From the NCBI GenBank assembly GCA_950022655.1, contig OX465591.1, positions 50,334,478 through 50,398,477 of the forward strand: DNA of 64,000 nt, written 5' to 3'. The notes beneath the pieces are model-generated. The model made no database searches. It saw only the letters and a list, made by a program, of their open reading frames with translations, and had not been told where the DNA came from. The position numbers were made by a program, and so were the translations under genes. The DNA is from Alentia gelatinosa. Lineage: Eukaryota > Annelida > Polychaeta > Phyllodocida > Polynoidae. This document shows, in pieces, positions 36,963 to 47,250 of this stretch (within the stretch, counting starts at the first letter, position 1; every line of letters starts with the position of its first letter).

Positions 36963-37794
36963 TATTATCTTTAATTAAATGGTGGGCGGATGAAGAAGAT
37001 CATGTACACGAAAGCAACTCCAGAGCATTAATACGGAAGAGAATCTAAAGAAACTGTTTGTATCATTTGCCTGACGGTATCTTAATAATACAGTATGTCT
37101 TGTGGATCATAAGATGGGGTCGCTATGTGAATTGTCCTGTCAGGGTAATTGTATACGTTAGCTCTGGTCGCGTTAAATCCGTGGTCACCTTCACCCAGCA
37201 GCGGGACCTGTTTGTTACTCTCCTACCAGATCTTTGGTGCTGCTTGGAGAGTGTATTAAGTCTCAAATAACCATAACCATAAAATCTTAAGATAAGAAGA
37301 ACATCTGAGTTTAGAGAAACAAAAAAACCCAGCAAATCGGAGGTTCACTCTGCACGAGAATCTCACTCTGGTGGCTCTTCAGTCTCCAGTCCTAGGTCTG
37401 GTTCACTATGTCCCTCTATGGGGGAGACACTCCAAGCGGATCTGAGAGAATTCTCATGTTTTACATGTGGTAGGTTACAATATCAAGTTGCTCTTCTCTG
37501 GACCCGTTTACATTCAGCCTCATCTTCACTATAAATCCCTCAGACTAAATATCCCGTTCAGTCCCCGCGCTACCTTCCTCATGGAGGTGTGGCAGCTGGT
37601 TCACTGTCAGCAATTGTTTTCTTATTTTGTGACATGCCAACAGTCGCTCGTGCAGATCTACCATCTTTAAAAAACCCATAAATCAACCCAGCTAGGGAGT
37701 AATATCACCAATTAAAAATTGTTCTACCAGGTCACTGATAAAAAATATCTCAGGAATGTTGTGACGCTGGCGGCTGAGGGAGATGGCTGTAAGG
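36963..37794. other. Intergenic DNA with a short hairpin element
   Basis: No credible gene. At 37216-37253 a short inverted-repeat element begins ACTCTCCTACCAGATCTTTG and ends TGCTTGGAGAGTG. It belongs to a hairpin family seen several times in the window. The rest looks unique. Confidence 0.5.
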
Positions 37795-38530
37795 CGGCTG
37801 AGAGACAGGGAGACGGTTGTTGGGAGGCAGAGGAGGCAGGGAGACGGTTGTTGGGTGGCAGGGAGACGGTTGTTGGGTGGCAGGGATATAGTGGTTGGGT
37901 GGTTGGGTGGCAGGGAGATGGTGGTTGGGTGGCTGGGTGGCAGGGAGATGGTGGTTGGGTGGCTGGGAGGCAGGGAGATGGTGGTTGGGTGGCTGGGAGG
38001 CAGGGAGATGGTGGTTGGGTGGCAGAAAGACGAGTGTTGGGAGGCAGGGAGATGGTGGTTGGGTGGCTGGGTGGCAGGGAGATGGTGGTGGGGTGGCTGG
38101 GTGGCAGGGAGATGGTGGTTGGGTGGCTGGGAGGCAGGGAGATGGTGGTTGGGTGGCTGGGTGGCAGGGAGATGGTGGTTGGGTGGCTGGGAGGCAGGGA
38201 GATGGTGGTTGGGTGGCTGGGAGGCAGGGAGATGGTGGTTGGGTGGCTGGGAGGCAGGGAGATGGTGGTTGGGTGGCAGAAAGACGAGTGTTGGGAGGCA
38301 GGGAGATGGTGGTTGGGAGGCAGGGAGACGGTTGTTGGGTGACAGGGAGACGGTTGTTGGGAGGCACGGAGATGGTGGTTGGGAGGCAGGGAGGCGGTTG
38401 TTGGGAGGCAGGGAGACGGTTGTTGGGTGGCAGAAAGACGATTGTTGGGAGGCAGGGAGATGGTGGTTGGGTGGCTGGGAGACGGTTGTTGGGTGGCAGA
38501 AAGACGATTGTTGGGAGGCAGGGAGGCAGT
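37795..38530 (+). repeat. G-rich minisatellite of about 32 bp
   Basis: Tandem units built from GGGAGGCAGGGAGATGGTGG and TTGGGTGGCTGG, with a derived form containing AGAAAGACGAGTGTTGG or AGACGGTTGTTGGG. Guanine runs of three lie all on the plus strand, giving strong strand asymmetry and G-quadruplex potential. All six frames stay open for long stretches, so the long ORFs here are not evidence of a gene. Confidence 0.94.
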
Positions 38531-38542
38531 TGTTCGCTGTTA

Positions 38543-38784
38543 TGCCATATCTCTCTAAAAGGAGACATGCATATTTACTAAATTTTTCCAATAAACGATC
38601 ATAGATTCCTGGAAATATTGATGTACGACCAATTAGAACAAGACAAAATGAGGTCAAAATTCTCAAAACCAACAGACCTAAACTAGAAATATATAAGAAA
38701 AGTGTGGAATACCAGACTGCTATAGTATGGAATAGTATGCCTCCAATATTATATAAAAACATAGTTATGACGCCTATACAATGA
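38543..38784 (+). pseudogene. LINE reverse transcriptase C-terminal fragment
   Basis: Plus-strand frame: YLSKRRHAYLLNFSNKRS, a TAG at 38602-38604, then IPGNIDVRPIRTRQNEV and AIVWNSMPP, ending at a TGA. The order R-R-x-x-Y-L-L, TR and xxWNxxP is that of LINE ORF2 C-termini. The G-rich minisatellite abuts it on the 5' side, so the minisatellite either replaced or expanded within the upstream part. It is inactive. Confidence 0.7.
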
Positions 38785-38887
38785 TACTTAATCGAGGTGT
38801 ATGACAGAATTCGTTCCGAACGAGTTTGAAGAACGAGCTCGGAACGAATTATGTCATACTCCGAGATTAAGTATCATTGTATTGGCT
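38772..38887. mobile_element. Foldback/MITE-like palindrome
   Basis: Arms of about 53 bp (left from GCCTATACAATGATACTTAA, right ending GTATCATTGTATTGGCT) are separated by a loop of about 9 bp. The match is nearly complete, including TCGTTCCGA against TCGGAACGA. It overlaps the last codons of the adjacent RT remnant. It could be a young non-autonomous element. Confidence 0.8.
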
Positions 38888-39630
38888 ACATCACTGTGTT
38901 TTTTTATTATTATATACCTTATTTTGGTTATAATCCTCCGAAATTGACTCTATTGACACTATCACTGTCCACCAGCGCAGTAAGTACATCACCATACTCA
39001 TCCGGAAGTTGATTGTGCCTGCATGAGTTACATTTGATCTCCCAACAGATCTTTGGTTCGAATCAATAGCGTTAACGAACCTGGACTCCGCTTGGAGAAT
39101 GTGAAGTTACCCGGATTCATTTTTTACATCACCAATCGTATCTACTGTTTGTTGCACTGCACGAAAACCACTATTTTACATATGTATACGAAACGCGTCT
39201 AACAGTAGGATTTTGCGTCTAGAAGTTAGACCTGTTATCCGTCTCGTAGACGCCTTATCTAGTGGTGTATATATATACATGTCCATGGTGCAGTCTTATA
39301 TACGTCATATATATTCCGTTGTATATACACCAATCTCAAAAAGTTCCATTCTCTGCCACTTGGGGACACTACTGGTAGCATATTTTATTTGCCATTAACC
39401 ATCCAAGTCTGTATTATATGAAAATTGCAATCTTATATTACAAATTTATTTTATTAAAAACCTAATTAAGTATAAATTGATTAATTACACACAGTAAACC
39501 TTGCATTATGTTTTCTTTTAATTGTTTTTCTAATAGATCTTACTTTTAAACACCATTTCAATGTGTGGACAGTGAGGCTTACTATATAATGAGCCTCTTC
39601 AGACTTGAGGTTGAATCCTGAAATCATCTT
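38888..39630. other. AT-rich intergenic DNA
   Basis: No credible gene. A hairpin-family relic at 39036-39101 starts GATCTCCCAACAGATCTTTG and ends CGCTTGGAGAATGTG. Two TATATA-rich sites are near 39265-39330. Confidence 0.45.
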
Positions 39631-39639
39631 ACCCCCGTG

Positions 39640-39960
39640 TGAATTGCGGCCGCACAGGTGTGAATGCGGCTGCACAGGTGTGAATGCAGCCGCCCATGTC
39701 TACCCGGTCGCCCCCTGACACCATAACACCTCGCGGCGGGCAGCGGCGGGCAGTGGCGGGCAGGGGGGGGGGTGGGAGAGGGTTTCCCACTGAGTCAACC
39801 TGTACAAACACGGCTGGCGGCGGGCGGTGGGCGGTGGCCGGGGGGCAGCGGGGGGCTTCTCACTGAGGCTGGCTGGGGGTGGTGGGGGGGGCGGTAGAGG
39901 GTGGGGTTGGGAGGCCGCGGGTGGTGGGTTAGTGTTGGTGTATCCTCTACCAACACTCAC
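39640..39960 (+). repeat. GC-rich simple and low-complexity region
   Basis: An 18-bp unit (GGTGTGAATGCGGCTGCACA and variants) is present about three times at 39635-39690. It is followed by G-runs of three to nine, such as CGGCGGGCAGCGGCGGGCAG, to about 39960. The plus strand has high G-quadruplex potential. The GC content differs sharply from the AT-rich flanks. ORFs on both strands are composition artefacts. Confidence 0.8.
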
Positions 39961-40227
39961 AGGCCCGGGCGGGCCATGGGTCGCAATTTTTTTGTTTGTT
40001 TGTATCATATATACGCCTGGCGTATATATATTGCGCAGAGTATATTTTATCTTAAATACGCCAGGCGTGAAAGACAGCCAAGTCGCGTGCGTCTACATAT
40101 GGAAACTGTCTTGTAGACGCCCGAAACGTAGACGCGTACAAGAGGTGTATACAAGTATAAACAAGCCACGATACAGCCGATACGTGCGTTATTGCGATGG
40201 CGTATATATATGTAAAATAGTGGTTTT

Positions 40228-40835
40228 CGTGCAGTGTTGCAATTTGATTAAACGGAACGGAATATCAGGTTTGGAGAGTGAGGTCAACGTTTTCCAGTTA
40301 CCATGGCACCTTGGTTCGTAGTGCCTCAATTTGCGTGTTGCGATGCGTCTGACATGTGTAATGGAATGATTTATTACGTGTATTGACCAAATATCGAAGC
40401 AACTAAAATGAAGCTTTAACCTGATACCGTTTAAATGGCGTACATATATGATATTGAACGATAACATCACTTGCCTTGCCAACTTGACTGTGCGGCCGCC
40501 GATGACGTCATCATCAGGATTTCCCAGAGTGTAGGGAAACCCCGATAATGACGTCACACATATACGGTCGCCTTTGTTGACGCCCGCTCGGCAAGGGTCT
40601 GTGTTGATATCGATCGAATACGCATATTTAAGCAATTTAAATGGGATCAGGTGAATTCTACACTTTGGTTGCCTCGATGTTTGGTCAATACACATGATAA
40701 CTCGTTGCATTGTGCATGTGAGACGCATCGGAACACGCGAAGTGAAGGGATCTGCCATTTGCAATTCTTCCACACAGATTCGTGTTGTCGACCTCTCGGC
40801 TTATCAGATTGCGTTATTTTGCAAAGCGCGCAATA
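40228..40835. mobile_element. Large imperfect palindrome with long inverted arms
   Basis: Arms of roughly 250 bp face each other around about 40530. Paired blocks include GTGTATTGACCAAATATCGA (about 40378) with its complement in CGATGTTTGGTCAATACACA (about 40675). Further pairs are GCGATGCGTCTGACATG with CATGTGAGACGCATCGG, and GATTTCCC with GGGAAACCCC at the centre. TGACGTCA sites lie on both sides of the centre. A foldback or long-TIR MITE is likely. A transcript would fold into a long hairpin. Confidence 0.75.
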
Positions 40836-40940
40836 TGACGTTTAAAGCACACAATATGTACACCAAAGCGTGCAATATGTATACCAAAGTGCACAATATG
40901 TATGTCAGTACAAAGATACACGGCGTATCGTGCAATATGT
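40836..40940 (+). repeat. Short repeat of about 24 bp with CAATATGTA
   Basis: Three to four irregular copies of CACAATATGTACACCAAAGC and variants (GTGCAATATGTATACCAAAG) follow directly after the palindrome. They are too few for confident classification. Confidence 0.6.
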
Positions 40941-41570
40941 AATGACTTATTGTACCCCTAAGAACAGTAAGTATTAACACTGACTTAGTGCATAGGTATA
41001 TATATATTTTTTTTTTTGAAAGAGAATTTTATTAGGGTCGAATCTTGTACAGTTATCCAGACTCGGCCAAAGCCGTTCTGCTGTCTGGTCCCTCTTGGGG
41101 TTGATTATACTTACAGGAGTACATTTTATATTCACTACAGGATGTTTGACACTAATACATTTTTGTGTCATTCTGTCTTAAGTACTCATACATTGTGGTT
41201 CAATGTGGATGTCATGAGGATGAGATGAGATGGGTTGATTCATTGGTTTCAGCACAATTAAATACATCTGGTAGTACAATTTGAGTTGTATAGACAGATA
41301 AACAAAATAGATAAATAGGTCGACTCCATTAGCGACATGGATGGTTTATCCTGGGGGCCTCCATACATTGAGTTCTGGCTGTTCGTTTGATAGGTATACG
41401 AGTTTGGGAACTTAGTATCAATTGTTCAATATTAACACTTCACCAGCTCCATTGTCAGTTGCAACGCAATCTTGACATGGAACTTAAAATAAATTTCCTA
41501 GTGTTACACCTGGTATACAATTACTCGGTGACGGTCTGTGTTGCAACGCAATCGCAGTCATCCTTGTTCT

Positions 41571-44379
41571 AAGTATTTGTCATATAGCACTCCGGAAACG
41601 ATTTTTTAATTTTAAAGTGTGAAATATCGTCTACCATGGTATAGACCTCTTTTAGATTATTCCATTTTTGTATGGCATTCATGAAGAAGGAACTATCGAA
41701 CACTGGGTCTTTTAGGGGGGGGTTGAATTAATCTCAGTCCTTGTTTTCGTCTGATGGGTAAATCTCTGTTGTCAATCAAACTATGAGTTCGGGCAAGGGT
41801 ATAGGCATAGAATAGTAAATGTGTGTTTCTCCGGTCAACTAATAATTTCAGTTTTGCTTCTTTGTGCATCTCGATCGTTGTTAGCTTAGGGTTGGGCTCA
41901 AGCTTAACCCTGTATATATACTTCGTAGGATTCTATTTTGAAGATTTTGAAATGATTTTGATAAGTCATTGTAAATAAAATCGCAGTAGTAAAAAAAGGG
42001 GAGTATGGTGGATTTGTATATTTGTAATGCCGTTTTGGAATCTATATATTTACGAATCTTATTAAATAGGTACATCTTATAGCCCACCTTCTGTAGTACT
42101 GTATTTCTGTGATCAGCAAATTCTAGGCGTCTATCTATGGTTAATCCTAGGTATTTAAATTTTGTAACCTGATCCAAGTTAACACCATTTAGTTGAAGTA
42201 CTGTATCCGGAGGTTTGCTATAGGTTGATAGGCTCATCCATACCGTTTTAGATTCGTTAAGCGTTAATAGGTTATCTATACACCACTGCTCGATAGATGG
42301 AATAATGACTTGTAGTTCAGCTAGTGATTTTGCAGTAATTACTGTGTCGTCAGCGTAAAGGGTTGTATTTAGGTTGTCTGGTACAATGTTTATAAGGTCA
42401 TTAATATAGATTAGGAAAAAGGTAGGACCAAGGACCGATCCCTGGGGGACTCCACACTTAACTGGTAATGGTTTAGACAGATGGCCGTTTAAATTAACTT
42501 TTTGTGTTCTATTGGTGAGATAACTTTTGATCCAGCTACATGTTTTATTGTCAAGGCCTAATTTATGTAATTTATATATTAATAAGTTATGGGGGACAGT
42601 GTCAAACGCTTTTTTGAAGTCAAGGAATATGGAGGTAGTTTCAGGTGTATTATCTATTGTGTTATATATATTTCTTAGGTAGTTTGTTATAGCTGTAATC
42701 GTTGATTTGTTTGACCTAAATCCATGCTGTGCAGGTGTTATTTTGTTGTTATGTTCAAGAAAAGATTTGAGCCTATTATTCATGAGTCGTTCAAGTATTT
42801 TCCCAGGTAAGGGGAGGATACTAATGGGTCGTAAATCTGTAGCAAAACAAGCATTAGGTTTTTTCAGTACTGCTGTTATAACAGCGTTCTTCCAAGAATC
42901 TGGGTATGAGGAGTGGAAAATTGTAGCATTAAAGAGTATGTATACCTTGTCTAGCTAGGAAAGCCGTCTTGATAATAGATGATTTAATATGTTCAATTGC
43001 AGATGCCTTAGTAGTGTCAACATTTACTACAACTTTCCGTATTTCATCTAAACTAAATACTTCGTCCAACAGTGACATATCATCTTGTCGCCATGGGAAA
43101 GGGAGTTTATGCATCTGTGGTGGAGGCATTTTTGAGGCTAAAACGTTTCCGATGTTTGCAAAGTACTCGTTCACATGGCATGCCATGTCCTGTTCACGTA
43201 CAGTTTCATTAGTATCTTGGTCGATCAGTTTTGTTATGGGGGGTAATTTCTCCTTGGGTATCAGCTCTCTTACTCCTCTCCAAAATTTTTTTTGATCAGA
43301 TTTATTATTTTTTAATAGTTTACTAATTACATCTTTCTTTTTTTCCATGATAAGTGATTTGGTCCTATTTCGATAAAATCGAGCTATACGCCAGTCGTCT
43401 TCACTCCTAGTATTCCTAGCTTTCCTAAAAAGGTAATCATGGTTTTGGATTTCTCGTATAACATCATCATTGAGCCATCTAGGTTTGTTTAATGATACAT
43501 ATAGTTTCTTAATTGGGGATACAGTATTAATTGCTTGTTGTATATTGGTTAACATCATTGACCATAGGCACTCGGGACTTTCAGTTATTAAGAATTGTTC
43601 CCAGTTGCACGCTTGGAGGGCTTCAATAAACAAAAATTTATCAAAGTTTTTATAACTTCTTGCCATTATTTTCTTTTTGGGAACTTTATTACGAGGTGCT
43701 TTCATGGTAAGTATTATAGGTAAGTGGTCACTTAGATGAACATTCACCGTTGTCGCCATGTTTATATGCGGTACATTTGAATAAATATGATCAATTCCAG
43801 TTGCTGTTTCCTTGGTGACACGCGTTGGCTCATTAATATATTGTGTAAGGTTATAGGCATTACAAAACTTTTTAATACAATTCTTCTGCATATGTTTATC
43901 TAGGCAATCAATATTGACATCTCCCATTATGATGACATTGTTAATAAGAGAAAATTCTTCTAAGATTGATTCTAGTTTTTGATATAAACGAGCTGGGGTG
44001 GTTGGGGGGGTTTGTAAATGTTCACCACCAGGTACTTCTTGTTGTGTATTGAAACAATTACTGTTATCACCTCATACTCTGGTGTAATCTCAGTATGATG
44101 AGAAATGTTTTCAACTATAAAAGTGTTCCTAGTGTACATTAACAATCCCCCACCCCTCTTTAGGACATGTGGTCTCCTATCCAGCCTTACGGTTTGATAC
44201 CCACTAATAGCGATATTTTCAGAGGGGTACCTCGGGTCCAACCATGTCTCTGAGACCATAGTTATATCACATAATTTGGCTAACATAGTGAAACTTTCAA
44301 AGTTGGGTATAATACTCCATATGTTTATACTGGCCACTTTTAGACCTTTACACTTTTCAACTTCTTCTAATTCTACCAT
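41571..44379 (-). pseudogene. LINE ORF2: APE endonuclease plus reverse transcriptase
   Basis: Endonuclease part (44379 to about 43650): ASINIWSI (metal-binding Asn region), SETWLDPRYPS (catalytic Glu), GYQTVRLDRR, GGGLLMYTRN, GDVNID and SDHLPIILT (catalytic Asp-His). A linker follows, with KPRWLNDDVI and SLDEI. Polymerase part (about 42860 to 41900): DLRPISILPLPGKILE, HGFRSNKSTITA, FLDFKKAFDTVPHN, GVPQGSVLGPTFF, catalytic YADDT and YLGLTIDRRLEF. A C-terminal region follows with LVDRRNTHLLFYAYTLA and DNRDLPIRR. Frameshifts occur at about 43990 (in a C7 run), 42958, 41905 and 41720 (in another C run). Catalytic residues are intact, so decay is recent or the indels are sequencing errors. The CR1/L2/Rex-like group is suggested by the lack of RNase H and by the SGNH partner. 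Confidence 0.93.
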
Positions 44380-44622
44380 TTGGATACATGTAAATCCCCG
44401 ACTTGGGGTAAGACAATTCTCTATGAATCATTGTGAATCCAAGAATGAATGAGTATGAACAAAGATGATACAAATTTCTCCACATCCCATCCACAAAACC
44501 CTTAGATAACAGTAGACTTTTGATTAGTCGGTTGACGCACAGCGGTTTTTCTATATAGTGTAGTTTCACTGGTACTACTACATTAAGTTGGGTTACAACA
44601 ATTTCTTACATTTTAGTTATAA

Positions 44623-45330
44623 TTAGTGACTATATTTCATGAGAGACCATTGGTTGGCTATTAAGCATTTGTCGATTGCTTTTGCAATCCTTGCCGATGC
44701 GGTGTCTCCTGTGTGGCATCCGTCATACAGCTGTGCATATGTATGGACAATCCTTCCCTTGCCCATCGATTGATGAAACCTAGAGGCTACCCATGGTGTA
44801 GGGACTTCGTTACCTTAGTTGAAGTCTGTTATTCGTGTGTTTAGTATCACCACTGTTTCGTTCAGTTTGTCCTGTTGAGGGTGCTTATTCAGCAGCACAG
44901 TAGCTTGCCAGGCCATTGCGTCAGTAGGTTTCCTTTTCCGCGAGTAAACCCCTTTTTTGTGTCGATTATTATATCGGTTCAGATCTATACCAATTATCGG
45001 CGAAAAAATTGTCTTTAGGCCTATTGTTTTCTTGATTTCTTGGAAGGTATCTTGAATCTTACCCATGATGTCGTCAGCGAGTTCTTGGATGTTGTCATTC
45101 CTTAGGAATACTTTTTTAGTTATGACATTTCTATAGGTAATATTACATACCCCTGCATAGATTAGGAGTATATCAGGATTTAGGTTATTTACAAGCCAGA
45201 TCACATGTGGGAGTAATTCCTCATAATTTTTCCCTGAGAAAGGGTGTATATGGTAGTTCAAGTTGCTATGTAAACACATGTCAGGCGTTAGCGCATAACC
45301 TCTTGAGTCTGAAACAATCAGGGTCGTCAT
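44623..45330 (-). pseudogene. LINE-encoded SGNH/GDSL hydrolase-like ORF
   Basis: The frame starts MTTLIVSDSRGYAL, with the block I Ser in a DS motif after a hydrophobic beta strand. IYAGVCNITYRN follows near residue 60, matching block III (G-x-x-N). After an in-frame TAA at 44815-44817 the same frame continues and contains LYDGCHTGDTASARIAKAI, which fits block V (D-x-x-H) just before the end at 44623. Together the three blocks carry the Ser, Gly/Asn and Asp-His of an SGNH hydrolase. Esterase domains are known from ORF1 of CR1-like LINEs. Here the domain is in its own frame between ORF1 and ORF2. The TAA removes the catalytic Asp-His in this copy. Confidence 0.78.
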
Positions 45331-45551
45331 GTTTTATATATAGACCTTAAAGCAATTACTACCCTTTGGTACGGTATAAATGGAATATATGAACAGATAA
45401 TAGGGCTTATTCAGCGTTGCAACGCAAACAACGAATAATGCACCTACTGTTATGTTATAAACAGACGTGTCCCAAGAGTTGCAACGCAATCAGATGGTCA
45501 GGTCCGTATTTAAGTCAAGGTGAGTTCACTATTAATAGGTAATACTCTTGT

Positions 45552-46651
45552 TCACTCGGTCACGGGGTCAGGTAGGGTCAACTGGCGGTTTTGGTCAGGT
45601 GCCTGGGCGTCCTCGTCTACTTCGTTTGTATTTTCGTCGTCTTGATCACCATAGGTCGGCTGGGCACGCTGGGGGGAGAGGTAAGGCAATCTACATAGGT
45701 CTCGCCTAACGTCCATAAGGATTGCTCCTCCAACATTCATGCCCCTGAAGTTGCCTTGTTGTATTTCACGGGAGTGGAGATGACACCCTGTCCCCCAATA
45801 GGGGTCAAGTGTTGCCTTGAGTAGTTTCTTTGATCCGGTATCAGCTAGTTTCTGTCGCAACTCGTCATTCTGTTCAAATTTTGCGTGGCAACACTTCCTT
45901 AGCTCTGTGTCTGATACTGCTTTCCAGGTGTCCGTCTCTAGGGGCTTAGTCAGCCGCTTGACTTGATATGGGTCATCGCAGTCTAGTACCTGCTGGGCTA
46001 TTTCTGGGGTATTTGCAAATCTGGCCTTTGCATAACAATATGCCTGTTCAACACTGTTGAAAGCCTGTCCGTCTATTGTGAGTGGGGTTGGATATAGGTT
46101 TGACAGAGGGGAGTGGTGTGAGTGGTATGCAACAATGTCATTTGTGAATTTTGTTTTCAGTTTTTCTAGACTTAGCTGGCTTGGTAGGTTTTTTAAGTCC
46201 TTGTAAGCATAATACTTCCCTTCAAAGACCAGCCCCTCCCTCTTGCTTTAGCATTTATTCCTGCTTTTTCAGCCATAACTGAGAGCGCCCTAACTTCAGC
46301 CTTTTGGAGTTTGATAGCAGGGTTAGTGTCTTCGTTGACAAGAATATCATGCATGTTAGGATATTTTCGGAGCCTACTTTTAGCTTTCAGGACTCTGTCA
46401 CGTGTCTGGACCTTTCCGAATGAGACCATTATTGGGCGTTTCAGTTGGCCTGGTCTACCAATTCGGTATGCTTGGTCGATTTCCGAAGTGGAAATGTCGT
46501 TGTCTATATGGCCAATTATATCAGCAGCAATAGCAAATGCATTTTCATCCCTAGATTGGTCTACACCTTCAATCAAAACATTACGTTTCCTTTGATTGTG
46601 GTCATTTAAAAAACTGACGAAAAAGGTGATGATGGAGTCTGTACCGGCCAT
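45552..46651 (-). pseudogene. LINE ORF1: L1-ORF1-like RNA-binding domain fused to NADAR domain
   Basis: The N-terminal part (46651 to about 46230) has RKRNVLIEGVDQSRDENAF, then QAYRIGRPGQLKRPIMVSFG and RVLKAKSRLRK, ending in ILVNEDTNP. This is the RRM-like pattern of L1-type ORF1 proteins. A one-base frameshift near 46225-46240, in a G-rich stretch, shifts the frame. The new frame then gives SPLSNLYPTPLTIDGQAFNS, SVEQAYCYAKA, KFEQNDELRQKLADTGSKKL, LDPYWGTGCHL and GMNVGGAILMDVRRDL. That is the ordered motif set of the NADAR (YbiA/DUF1768) family, which processes ADP-ribose conjugates. It ends with an acidic tail at 45552. The element may carry it against ADP-ribosylation-based host defence; that is inference. 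Confidence 0.85.
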
Positions 46652-46964
46652 GATCTAAAATACTATACCAACTGTGATATATATCATCTATAAATTGTCA
46701 ATATATAAATGAGTTATCTTTAATAATACTACAAATGTAACAAAAATTATCAATGAATTGCTAAAATGTGTACACCGTGGGGTGTCCTGTTGCAGAGGGC
46801 AGCCGTCTTGTATTGACCATGTACTATTGTACTGGAGATATTTGGAACTGATGGAAACCAGCGATTGTAATCGCTGAACAGCGTACCCGCTTTATGTACC
46901 AGCGGAACTGAGAACTCATGATGTAAAAGAAAAAAACGAAAAGAAAGAAAGTTGTCAAAAATTT
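46652..46964. other. Probable LINE 5' UTR and flank
   Basis: AT-rich sequence without ORFs directly upstream of LINE ORF1. The element's true 5' end lies somewhere here, but no target-site duplication could be fixed; the poly(A) flank is ATATATAT-rich and non-diagnostic. CAGCGATTGTAATCGCTG at about 46859-46876 is a near-perfect palindrome. Confidence 0.4.
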
Positions 46965-47250
46965 ATGACAGTTTTGTATCAGTTTTATATCAGTCTTGTA
47001 ACAGTCTTGTATCAGTCCTACAACAGTCTTATATCAGCCTTTCAACAGTCTTACAGCAGTCTTACAGCAGTCTTACAACAGTCTTACAACAGTCTTACAA
47101 CAGTCTTACAACAGTCTTACAACAGTCTTACAACAGTCTTACAACAGTCTTACAACAGTCTTACAACAGTCTTACAACAGTCTTACAACAGTCTTACAAC
47201 AGTCTTACAACAGTCTTGTATTAGCCTTTCAGCAGTCTTACAAGAGTGCA
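46965..47250 (+). repeat. 11-bp minisatellite
   Basis: About 25 copies of ACAGTCTTACA. The central copies are perfect and the edges are degenerate (ACAGTTTTGTATC, ACAGTCTTGTATT). With an 11-bp period all three frames read the same 11-residue repeat, so the overlapping ORFs are artefacts. Confidence 0.96.

Larger units (their letters stand above)
41007..46651 (-). mobile_element. Near-complete three-ORF LINE (RRM-NADAR, SGNH, EN-RT)
   Basis: A minus-strand non-LTR retrotransposon. The poly(A) tail is the T run at 41007-41017, with CTAATAAAATTCTC on the minus strand just inside. The tail signature AGAGGGACCAGACAG and GCCGAGTCTGG lies at about 41060-41100. Reading 5' to 3' on the minus strand: ORF1 (46651 to 45552) with an L1-ORF1-like domain and a NADAR domain; an SGNH-hydrolase-like ORF (45330 to 44623); ORF2 (44379 to about 41571) with APE endonuclease and reverse transcriptase. 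The 5' boundary lies upstream of 46651 and is not defined. All ORFs carry frameshifts or a stop, so this copy is inactive if the read is right. Confidence 0.9.

Noticed and set aside
37692..38762. Long proline- or glycine/tryptophan-rich ORFs on both strands
   Set aside because: They come from the G-rich 32-bp minisatellite. Only the terminal 38543-38784 stretch has real similarity, to LINE RT.
39684..40321. Gly/Arg- and Pro-rich ORFs in the GC-rich block
   Set aside because: Low-complexity G-run translation on both strands with no domain.
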